Below, piece after piece: positions 1 to 6,297 of a DNA stretch of 10,280 nucleotides. The stretch is from the NCBI GenBank assembly GCA_020625635.1, contig JAHLBL010000047.1, positions 1 to 10,280 on the forward strand, written 5' to 3'. How positions within the stretch are numbered: the stretch's first letter is position 1; the number at the start of each line of letters is the position of its first letter. A model generated the notes under the pieces. It had not been told where the DNA came from and did not search any database. It worked only from the letters and a program-made list of their open reading frames with translations. Both the position numbers and the translations under genes were made by a program. Origin of the DNA: a bacterium. Lineage in GTDB: Bacteria > Bacillota > Clostridia > Oscillospirales > Acutalibacteraceae.

Positions 1-181
1 ACCGAAAAATTTAGCTATTACCTTTGGTAATAATTTCGCTGCCGCGCAGCGGCAATTTAGCTTGTTGTAAAATTTTGGCTCCTACTACTTTTGTGTTTTG
101 GGTTGACTTTATTCTTTCGGAGGACAAGGGATGTGAAAGGGCGTAAAGAAAACCGTCCTGCGGACACTTTGCGTTACTCTG
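1..181. repeat. Non-coding leader region with small hairpins, possible dispersed intergenic repeat
   Basis: No credible gene is present. The stretch holds three perfect small inverted repeats: ATTACC/GGTAAT at 17-31 (3-base loop), TGCCGC/GCGGCA at 40-54 (3-base loop) and GTCC/GGAC at 155-165. The short motif TTTAGCT flanks the first two hairpins (11-16 and 57-62 region). None is followed by a T-run, so they do not look like terminators. Such hairpin-rich AT/GC mosaics between genes are typical of dispersed intergenic repeats in Ruminococcus-type genomes. That reading is an inference from general appearance; only copies elsewhere in the genome would prove it. Confidence 0.35.
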
Positions 182-210
182 TTGACTACATTCCGATAAA
201 ATGATATAAT
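182..210 (+). promoter_or_regulatory. Sigma-A promoter of the asparagine-synthase-like gene
   Basis: TTGACT (182-187), a 17-base spacer and a perfect TATAAT (205-210) form a near-consensus housekeeping promoter. Transcription should start near 217, leaving a short leader of about 25 bases before the coding region. The leader is too short to hold a riboswitch or attenuator, so no leader control is visible. Confidence 0.85.
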
Positions 211-228
211 TTGCATATACCTTATAAT

Positions 229-244
229 AGGAGTGATATGTGTG
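229..244 (+). promoter_or_regulatory. Ribosome binding site with two competing start codons
   Basis: AGGAG lies at 229-233. An ATG at 238 follows it after 4 bases but opens a frame of only seven codons (M-C-G-Q-C-S-D, stop at 259-261). A GTG at 242 is spaced 8 bases from AGGAG, which is near ideal, and opens the long synthase frame. A GTG at 233 in the long frame overlaps the AGGAG itself and is unlikely to be used. GTG 242 is therefore the preferred start, with some doubt. Confidence 0.6.
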
Positions 245-1762
245 GACAGTGTTCAGATTAAATATTTCAGCGGATATATCCGCAACTATAAAGCCCTCTG
301 CGGACAGCTCGGCATAGCCGACGACCTCAGCCGCGAGGAGAGAGAGACTGAGATCCTTAAAAAGGCTTACGCCGAGTGGGGACTCGGGATGATGTCGCAT
401 ATCTACGGTATGTTCGCGATTGCGATTCAGGACGGCGAAAAGCTCTATGTGATCCGCGATCAGGTCGGTCAGAAGCAGATGTTTTACGCGCTTGTTGACG
501 GTGAGCTGCTCTGTTCGGGCGATATAAACGAGATTGTCGCGGACGCGCGGCTCGAAAAGCGTCTTAATAAGCGTATGCTCCAGCATTACCTTTTTTACGG
601 CTATCCGATTGGCGAGGAGACGTTCTACGAGGGTGTTTACAAGCTGATGCCCGGTCATTATGTTGAGTTCGACGGCAAGAACGTCACAACTCACCGCTAC
701 TTCAAGCCCGAGTTCAATCCCGACTACTCCAAGTCGGTCGACGAATTCGCTTCCGAGCTTGAGACTGTTATAGATGAGATCCTGTCCGAGGAGAAGGGCG
801 ACGATAAGCTGCCCTACAAGGAATCGTTCCTCTCCGGCGGAGTTGACTCCTCTTACCTGCTTGCCGCGAGCGACGCTCAGTACGCCAACACCGTCGGCTA
901 CGGGGAGGAGGGCTTTGACGAGTCCTCGCTGGCGCGTCATACCGCGGAGGTTCTCGGCAAGGGCTTCCGCGTCAAGATCATTGAGCCCGAGGAGTATTTC
1001 GAACGTATTCCGACCGTTATCGATAAAATGGGACAGCCTCTCGGCGACGCCTCCGCCGTTGCTTTCTCAATCGGCTGCAAGGCTGTGCGCGAGCACGCCG
1101 AGGTCGTTTATTCGGGCGAGGGTATCGACGAATTCTTCGGCGGCTACAACGCCCACAGGCGCGAGCTTCCCGACGACTGGACGTACCTCACCTGCTCGCA
1201 TATTATGAGCGAGGATGTTGTAAAGACGCTTATGCTCGACTACGATTCAGACGTCAAGGCGGTTGACCCTGTGGCTGAGCTCTGGAGCGAGGTTCAGGGC
1301 AAGGATGAGCTCGCGAAGAAGCTCACGATCGATATTTCACTGTGGCTCGAGGGCGATATCTACCTCAATACCGACCGCACCAGCACAGCATGCGGAGTAG
1401 AGCTTCACACTCCGTTCTCAGACCTCAGACTGTTCAACGCGGCGAGCAGGATCCCCGCCGAGTACAAGTTTATGAACGAGCAGAACAAGTACGTGTTCCG
1501 CAAGGCGGCGAGCAGCAAGCTTCCCGACGAGGTCGCTTTCCGCAAGAAGGTCGGATTCCCCGTTCCCGTGCGCAAGTGGCTCAGGGACGAGCGGTTCAAT
1601 AAGCCTCTTTCGGACAAGCTCTTCGGCGAGACGTCGAAAAAGTTCTTTAATCAGGACGAGCTGCGCGACTGGTGGACACGTTACCTCGACGGTGAGGAGT
1701 TTTTCTGGAGCCGCATTTATGCCGTATACGCGTTCCTTATCTGGTATGATCTCAAGTTTTAA
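242..1762 (+). CDS. Asparagine-synthase-like ATP-dependent amide ligase with truncated glutaminase domain
   Basis: About 506 residues from GTG 242, against about 554 for E. coli AsnB. The C-terminal synthetase domain is complete: the ATP-binding PP-loop SGGVDSS is at residues 198-204 and the second conserved block YSGEGIDEFFGGY at 290-302. Family members adenylate a carboxylate (aspartate in AsnB) and transfer nitrogen to it. The N-terminal part starts only at the segment matching NGEIYN of AsnB, here FSGYIRN, so the nucleophilic Cys1 and the RGPD segment are absent and the glutamine-binding N and E are changed. The later part of this domain (GMFAIAIQDG, RDQVGQK) remains. It probably cannot hydrolyse glutamine and would use free ammonia or another amine; the true substrate is unknown. 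The synthetase half is intact and the frame is open, so it is likely a functional divergent family rather than a pseudogene. It stands alone with its own promoter and terminator; no amino acid or polysaccharide neighbours indicate its pathway. Confidence 0.85.
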   Translation: MDSVQIKYFSGYIRNYKALCGQLGIADDLSREERETEILKKAYAEWGLGMMSHIYGMFAIAIQDGEKLYVIRDQVGQKQMFYALVDGELLCSGDINEIVADARLEKRLNKRMLQHYLFYGYPIGEETFYEGVYKLMPGHYVEFDGKNVTTHRYFKPEFNPDYSKSVDEFASELETVIDEILSEEKGDDKLPYKESFLSGGVDSSYLLAASDAQYANTVGYGEEGFDESSLARHTAEVLGKGFRVKIIEPEEYFERIPTVIDKMGQPLGDASAVAFSIGCKAVREHAEVVYSGEGIDEFFGGYNAHRRELPDDWTYLTCSHIMSEDVVKTLMLDYDSDVKAVDPVAELWSEVQGKDELAKKLTIDISLWLEGDIYLNTDRTSTACGVELHTPFSDLRLFNAASRIPAEYKFMNEQNKYVFRKAASSKLPDEVAFRKKVGFPVPVRKWLRDERFNKPLSDKLFGETSKKFFNQDELRDWWTRYLDGEEFFWSRIYAVYAFLIWYDLKF

Positions 1763-1777
1763 GCATAGTTTTTTCAG

Positions 1778-1812
1778 AGCCTTCCTTTAATCGGGAAGGC
1801 TTTCTTTTCTTA
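1778..1812 (+). terminator. Rho-independent terminator after the asparagine-synthase-like gene
   Basis: A perfect 8-base stem AGCCTTCC/GGAAGGCT (1778-1785 with 1794-1801), an 8-base loop and a T-rich tail (ttcttttctt). It lies 15 bases after the stop codon. Confidence 0.85.
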
Positions 1813-1821
1813 AAAAAGATG

Positions 1822-1850
1822 TGGACAATTGTGCCGCGGTATAGTATTAT
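1822..1850 (+). promoter_or_regulatory. Sigma-A promoter of the pyrophosphatase gene
   Basis: TGGACA (1822-1827), a 17-base spacer and TATTAT (1845-1850). The predicted start is near 1857, giving a leader of about 45 bases that ends in the ribosome binding site AAGGAG at 1890-1895. Confidence 0.75.
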
Positions 1851-1902
1851 TAAAATTGAGTACGCTATTTAATCACCTACGTTTTTTCCAAGGAGAGCCG
1901 TT

Positions 1903-3543
1903 ATGAAAGCTACTGTTGTCATAGGTCACAAAAACCCCGATACCGACTCGATTTGTTCCGCGATTTGCTACGCCGATTTAAAGCGCAGGCTTACGGGAGA
2001 GGAATACGTCCCCTGCCGCGCGGGCGAGATAAACAGCGAAACCGCCTTTGTGCTTGAACACAACGGAGTTGAAGCGCCGCGCTTTGTAGAGACGCTCGAG
2101 CCGAAAATCGCCGACGTTCAGTTCCGCCGTACAGACGGAATCGAGGCGGGCATTTCACTTAAACGCGCGTGGGAGCATATGAGGGACGAGAAAATCCAGA
2201 CCGTCCCTATCCTTACCAAGCGCAATAAAATCAAAGGAATTCTTACGCTGGGCGATCAGGCGCGCTTCTATATGGAGGATCAGGACGCTCACGCGCTCTC
2301 AAAGGCAAAAACGCCTTATAAAAATATTGCCGACACGCTTCAGGGCGCGGTGGTTGTCGGCGACCCCGAGGCTTGCTTCACCAAAGGAAAGGTCGTCGTC
2401 GCGGCGGCTAATCCCGATGTGATGGAGGATTATATCGACGAGCACGATATGGTTCTGCTCGGCAACCGCTACGAGTCCCAGCTCTGCGCGATTGAAATGA
2501 ACGCGGGCTGTATCGTTATCGGTCTCGGCTCCAAGGTCTCAAAAACAATAACAAAGATAGCTCAGGAGGCGGGCTGTACCGTCATAGTGTCCCCGCTCGA
2601 TACATACACCTGCGCCAAGCTTATCAACCAGGCTGTCCCCGTAGGTCATATAATGAAGAAAAGCAACTTCATCACCTTTAATCTCGAGGACTCTGTCGCC
2701 GAGGTCAGGAAAACGGTCTCCAAGCTCCGCGTGCGCTATTTCCCTGTGCTCGACAGCGACGGCTCGTATGTCGGAATGATTTCACAGCGCAACCTGCTCA
2801 ACATCGAGAAGCAGAAGGTCGTTCTCGTTGACCACAACGAAAAGGGACAGGCTGTCGACGGAATCCGCTTTGCCGAGGTTGTCGAGGTCATCGACCACCA
2901 CCGCATCGATTCTGTAGAAACAATGAACCCGATTTACTTCCGCAATCAGCCTCTCGGCTGTACGGCTACGATAATCTCGATGATGTACCGCGAGAATAAT
3001 ATCTCGATTGAGCCGAAGATCGCGGGACTGCTCTGCTCGGCGATTATCTCGGATACGCTGATGTTCCGTTCGCCGACCTGTACTCCTGCCGACGAGAGTA
3101 TCGCGCGCCATCTGGCGACAGTCGCGGGAATCAATATCGAGGAGTACGCGACGGCTATGTTCAACGCGGGCTCTCAGCTCTCCAAGAAAACTCCCGACGA
3201 GATTTTCCATATCGACTGCAAGCAGTTCAAGGCTGATAACTGCGCGCTCACTGTCTCCCAGGTAACGAGCGTCAGCGGCACGGAGCTCGGCAAGGTAAAG
3301 AAGAAAATGCTTCCTTATATGGAAAAGCTGCTCCCGAACTCGGGTATGGATATGCTGTTTATGATGCTTACCAATATAATAAAGGAATCGACCGAGCTGC
3401 TGTTCGTCGGCGTTAACACAGAGAGCGTGGTCCAGACCGCGTTCGGCTGTAAGGCTGAGGACTCGAGCGCTGTGCTCGAGGGAGTTGTCAGCCGTAAGAA
3501 GCAGGTGCTCGGACCGCTTATCGAGGCTATAGAGAAGATGTAA
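1903..3543 (+). CDS. ppaC: Manganese-dependent family II inorganic pyrophosphatase with CBS and DRTGG regulatory domains
   Basis: Hydrolyses pyrophosphate to two phosphates in the cytoplasm, pulling biosynthetic reactions forward. The 546-residue protein has the DHH-phosphoesterase core of family II enzymes. The metal ligands are visible: H9, D13 and D15 in GHKNPDTDS, then D310, H332 within DHH (331-333) and D384. The spacing from D310 to H332 to D384 (22 and 52 residues) equals that of D75, H97 and D149 in the B. subtilis enzyme, so the core is intact. The C-terminal substrate-binding SRKKQ is at 530-534. About 235 extra residues are inserted before D310: CBS 1 at about 64-122, a DRTGG-type domain at about 140-245 and CBS 2 at about 250-303. 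Characterised CBS pyrophosphatases, such as that of Clostridium perfringens, are inhibited by AMP or ADP and activated by ATP or Ap4A, so similar nucleotide control is expected. AAGGAG lies 7 bases before the ATG. It is monocistronic. Confidence 0.96.
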   Translation: MKATVVIGHKNPDTDSICSAICYADLKRRLTGEEYVPCRAGEINSETAFVLEHNGVEAPRFVETLEPKIADVQFRRTDGIEAGISLKRAWEHMRDEKIQTVPILTKRNKIKGILTLGDQARFYMEDQDAHALSKAKTPYKNIADTLQGAVVVGDPEACFTKGKVVVAAANPDVMEDYIDEHDMVLLGNRYESQLCAIEMNAGCIVIGLGSKVSKTITKIAQEAGCTVIVSPLDTYTCAKLINQAVPVGHIMKKSNFITFNLEDSVAEVRKTVSKLRVRYFPVLDSDGSYVGMISQRNLLNIEKQKVVLVDHNEKGQAVDGIRFAEVVEVIDHHRIDSVETMNPIYFRNQPLGCTATIISMMYRENNISIEPKIAGLLCSAIISDTLMFRSPTCTPADESIARHLATVAGINIEEYATAMFNAGSQLSKKTPDEIFHIDCKQFKADNCALTVSQVTSVSGTELGKVKKKMLPYMEKLLPNSGMDMLFMMLTNIIKESTELLFVGVNTESVVQTAFGCKAEDSSAVLEGVVSRKKQVLGPLIEAIEKM

Positions 3544-3562
3544 CAACTCTTTTAAATACAGG

Positions 3563-3592
3563 GCTGCCGTGAGAAACGGCAGCTTTCTGTTT
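3563..3592 (+). terminator. Rho-independent terminator after the pyrophosphatase gene
   Basis: A perfect 8-base stem GCTGCCGT/ACGGCAGC (3563-3570 with 3576-3583), a GAGAA loop and the tail tttctgttt. It lies 20 bases after the stop codon. Confidence 0.88.
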
Positions 3593-3608
3593 GCCTGACT
3601 TTTCCGTT

Positions 3609-3674
3609 CAAAAACTTTTTTAAAAAATTTTTTAATTTTTTATGTCACAAAACATATTCCCCGATAGTTATAGT
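3609..3674 (+). promoter_or_regulatory. Weak candidate promoter with an AT-tract upstream of the Cys/His secreted-protein gene
   Basis: TATAGT at 3669-3674 is a reasonable -10 box, but no TTGACA-like -35 stands 16-18 bases before it, unlike every other gene here. A long run of alternating A and T tracts (about 3609-3641) lies upstream and could act as an UP element or bent DNA. A short inverted repeat TATGT/ACATA (3641-3645 with 3652-3656) falls where the -35 should be. The gene may need an activator; this is inference. Confidence 0.4.
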
Positions 3675-3719
3675 AAGTGTAAGAACGAAAAACAACCGAT
3701 TTTTTAAGGGAGAAAAATT

Positions 3720-5225
3720 ATGAAGAAAAAAATCGCACTTTTCCTCGCCTGCGTTATGGCGCTGTCATCACTTTTCGCAGTAAGCGCGTCCGCGGCGAAC
3801 TATTCAGACGACACAAAAACATGTCAGACCGTTGAAGCGTTACAGACGCCTCAGGAGACTGATTGGCAGGACAATCCCTTCGACACAGGTCACTGCTGTA
3901 TCGATGATTCACAGCCCTACACCGAGGGCGGTACAAATCACTGTGTGGACTGGCAGTATGCTTACGGTCCTTCAGACCCGAGCGAGAGCGCTCAGGCGGC
4001 TCCCGTTCAGGGCAGCACAAACCATTGTACTGATTGGGATACACAGCAGAATACAGATCCCACAGAGAGCTGTGTGACCGAGCCTACCGAGAGCGTCACA
4101 ACACGTCCCGCGTGGATGGACGAAAACCCGGATGAAACAGGTCACTGCGTTATTGATCCGTCCGAATCACTGCCCACAGAGTCATACGATGACCACAGCG
4201 ATATTCAGGGCGACACAAGCCATTGCTGTGAATATCCTTATTATCAGGGAGAGCATCATTATTCCGACAACGAGAATGAAACCTGCTTCTGCGGCGAGCA
4301 TCACCCTCTGACGGTTCCTTCCGAGCCCGAAAGCAGCAGACCTACAGATTCCGAGGAGACTTCCGAGGAGATGGTTTACACTTCGACACCTGTCGAGACA
4401 GAGACTGCTCCCGAAACCACACAGCCCGAAAAGGAGCTTACTCCGCTTGAGAAGTTCAAGGCGCATCTTGCCGAAAAGTTCAATATGGAGGTTGAGGTCG
4501 ATTTATTCGAGAAGCTCAGCGCCAACTACTATCTTGTTCACTATAATCTCAATGCCTTTAACCCGCTCCTGCTCAGAAAGTGTGTAGATAAGTACATTTA
4601 TTCCACCGACGGCAGTGAAAAAGACGTATTCATTTACAGCGTAAAGAAGAACGCCGAGTATGAGGTTTGCGCCGCTTACGAGAACGGTCTTATTTCAAAG
4701 ACAACTCTCAAAAAGATTTCCCGCGCTCTCGCTTCGGGAGACTTCGCAAAGCTCAGCCTCAACACCTATACCGTTAAAGCGGGAGAAACTGCTTATAACT
4801 TCCTTCTTACCGCTGATTTTGCAAAGGGTAAAATCAAGAACACAAATTCCAAGGTCGCTAAGGTTGTAAAGAACGGCGAATTTGTGGAGGTTGTAGGACT
4901 TAAAAAGGGCACGGCGGTGCTCTCGCGCAAGATTAAGGGCGGAAAGCAGATAAGCTGTACCGTTAACGTCACCACAAACCCTGAGCTTACCAAGGACGGA
5001 AAGAGCGTTTCGGCTGTTTCGGTTAAAACAGGCAAGACCGTTACCGTAAAGATAACGGGCAAGGCGGATTCAGTTAACAACAAGTATTACAACACCTCAA
5101 AGGCGAGAGTGATCTCCAAAAAATCTGTCGATAAGATTAAGATTAAAGGTTTAAAGAAGGGCGCGACAACCCTCAGAATCAAGGTCAACGGCGTAATACT
5201 CAGACTTAAAGTAAATGTAAAATAA
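3720..5225 (+). CDS. Secreted protein with Cys/His repeats, acidic linker and two Big2-like domains; function unknown
   Basis: 501 residues; AAGGGAG lies 7 bases before the ATG. A classical signal peptide (1-25 or 26, ending SASA-A) directs export. Residues 51-172 carry five copies of a short motif centred on His-Cys: GHCCID (57-62), NHCVDW (73-78), NHCTDW (101-106), GHCVID (141-146) and SHCCEY (167-172). They fall into two types, one preceded by NP-(2)-TG and one by (E/Q)G-x-T, in the order A-B-B-A-B. A final CFCGEHH (189-195) follows. This pattern suggests metal binding or disulfide bonding; no known family was recognised. Residues about 196-236 are a Ser/Thr/Glu/Pro-rich linker, followed by an unassigned domain at about 237-340. 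The C-terminus holds two Lys-rich Big2-like Ig folds (about 345-414 and 425-501), a fold common in surface adhesins. No LPXTG, dockerin or membrane anchor is visible, so it is probably released or held non-covalently. It is monocistronic with its own terminator. Confidence 0.85.
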   Translation: MKKKIALFLACVMALSSLFAVSASAANYSDDTKTCQTVEALQTPQETDWQDNPFDTGHCCIDDSQPYTEGGTNHCVDWQYAYGPSDPSESAQAAPVQGSTNHCTDWDTQQNTDPTESCVTEPTESVTTRPAWMDENPDETGHCVIDPSESLPTESYDDHSDIQGDTSHCCEYPYYQGEHHYSDNENETCFCGEHHPLTVPSEPESSRPTDSEETSEEMVYTSTPVETETAPETTQPEKELTPLEKFKAHLAEKFNMEVEVDLFEKLSANYYLVHYNLNAFNPLLLRKCVDKYIYSTDGSEKDVFIYSVKKNAEYEVCAAYENGLISKTTLKKISRALASGDFAKLSLNTYTVKAGETAYNFLLTADFAKGKIKNTNSKVAKVVKNGEFVEVVGLKKGTAVLSRKIKGGKQISCTVNVTTNPELTKDGKSVSAVSVKTGKTVTVKITGKADSVNNKYYNTSKARVISKKSVDKIKIKGLKKGATTLRIKVNGVILRLKVNVK

Positions 5226-5236
5226 ACTGACGACTC

Positions 5237-5290
5237 AGGTCGGACAGACAGGCTGATTAATTGCAGTCTTTCTGCCCGACCTTTCTTTTT
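5237..5290 (+). terminator. Rho-independent terminator after the Cys/His secreted-protein gene
   Basis: The outer stem AGGTCGG/CCGACCT (5237-5243 with 5276-5282) continues after one mismatch with CAGA/TCTG (5245-5248 with 5271-5274). The tail is ctttcttttt. The loop is longer than in the other terminators here and may fold further. Confidence 0.8.
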
Positions 5291-5308
5291 GTTCTTCGTG
5301 CTCTGCGG

Positions 5309-5337
5309 TTGACATATTTGATTAATGAAGATACAAT
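5309..5337 (+). promoter_or_regulatory. Sigma-A promoter of the metallophosphoesterase gene
   Basis: A perfect TTGACA (5309-5314), a 17-base spacer and TACAAT (5332-5337). A perfect TATAAT also occurs at 5338-5343 but would leave a 23-base spacer. The leader is about 20-25 bases. Confidence 0.85.
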
Positions 5338-5366
5338 TATAATATATATTTACGGGAGTTGTCGTG

Positions 5367-6197
5367 ATGAGCAGAAAACTGCGTGTTGTGCATTACAAGG
5401 TAGCTGTCCCAAAGCCTGTCGCGCCGCTTCGTGTCGTGCTGTTGAGCGATATACACGAGCGTGTGCCCAAGGGCGCGGCTGACATAATAAAAACGCTCGC
5501 GGCTGATATTATCGCTGTCGCGGGCGATACTCTCGAGCGCTATGACACCGAGCTCCGCAGTGAGTACGAGCATAAGACCTACAGCCTGCCTAAGCGCGTG
5601 CTGCTTGAGATCGCCTACTGGATAAACTTCGCCGCAAATAAGGTTTTCGGAATACACAACCGACCTTCCGTAAAAAAGACCTACGATTTCCTTACGGACA
5701 TTTCGCGGATCGCTCCTGTTGTTATGAGCGTCGGCAACCACGAGCAGAAGTTTCTGCCCGAGGATGAGGCGCTTTTCCGCAGGCTCGGCATCACGGTTCT
5801 TGACAACGACGATACGGTTATTACTATCCGTGGACAGCGTGTGCTTATCGGCGGACTGTCTACCTTTTATAATGAAAAGTGGCTCAGCGGATTTGCCGCC
5901 GAAAAAGGGCTGAAGATTTTGCTCAGCCATCACCCCTCATATTTCGACAGGTTCTCCCTCGGCGATAAAGCCGATCTGGTGCTCTCGGGACACAACCACG
6001 GCGGACAGGTGCGCTTTTTTGGGAAAGGACTGCTTTCCTCGGGCGAGGGTATTCCGCCCAAATACGACAGAGGCTTGTTCTGTGAAAAGCTCGTTGTGTC
6101 GGCTGGGCTCTCAAACACAGTGGCACTTCCGAGAATCAACAACCCGCGCGAGATCGTTTGTGTCGATATCGTTCCGAAAGCCTATAATAACGATTGA
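5367..6197 (+). CDS. Calcineurin-like metallophosphoesterase (YkuE/YaeI type), cytoplasmic form
   Basis: 276 residues. All the metal-binding motifs of the calcineurin-like superfamily are present in order: D28 and H30 (SDIHE), D54 (AGD), N124-H125 (GNHE), H188 (LSHHP) and H209/H211 (GHNHGGQ). A two-metal phosphodiesterase or phosphatase is therefore expected; GHNHGGQ is typical of the YkuE/YaeI group, whose known members act on lipids or nucleotides. The substrate cannot be told from sequence. Unlike B. subtilis YkuE there is no export signal or membrane segment. The GD and GNHE motifs are separated by a roughly 70-residue stretch with a hydrophobic helix-like part (about 78-95), which might contact a membrane or substrate. 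GGGAG at 5354-5358 stands 8 bases before ATG 5367 and 5 before an in-frame GTG 5364; ATG is preferred. No terminator follows, so transcription probably runs on into the cohesin-like gene. Confidence 0.9.
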   Translation: MSRKLRVVHYKVAVPKPVAPLRVVLLSDIHERVPKGAADIIKTLAADIIAVAGDTLERYDTELRSEYEHKTYSLPKRVLLEIAYWINFAANKVFGIHNRPSVKKTYDFLTDISRIAPVVMSVGNHEQKFLPEDEALFRRLGITVLDNDDTVITIRGQRVLIGGLSTFYNEKWLSGFAAEKGLKILLSHHPSYFDRFSLGDKADLVLSGHNHGGQVRFFGKGLLSSGEGIPPKYDRGLFCEKLVVSAGLSNTVALPRINNPREIVCVDIVPKAYNND

Positions 6198-6223
6198 CAA
6201 ACTGTATATTGCTGTGATATTTT
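6194..6223 (+). promoter_or_regulatory. Promoter of the cohesin-like gene, overlapping the stop codon of the phosphoesterase gene
   Basis: TTGACA (6194-6199) includes the TGA stop at 6195-6197. After 18 bases comes TATTTT (6218-6223), preceded by TG one base upstream (an extended -10). The leader would run from about 6230 to 6297. Confidence 0.6.
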
Positions 6224-6297
6224 TAATGTATAGATTTCTCACATTACGCGTCTGCGGCGGATTAAGATACGGCGCGTGATTATGTTTCCCTGAAGAT

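Noticed and set aside
17..54. Terminator of an upstream gene at the left edge
   Set aside because: The hairpins are short and not followed by a T-run.
11..940. Long minus-strand open frame opposite the asparagine-synthase-like gene
   Set aside because: It overlaps a gene with clear motifs, has no ribosome binding site and no recognisable domain, and follows the antisense bias of GC-ending codons.
2782..3546. Minus-strand open frame of 254 codons opposite the pyrophosphatase gene
   Set aside because: It lies wholly within a gene whose catalytic ligands all match the family; the antisense product has no recognisable features.
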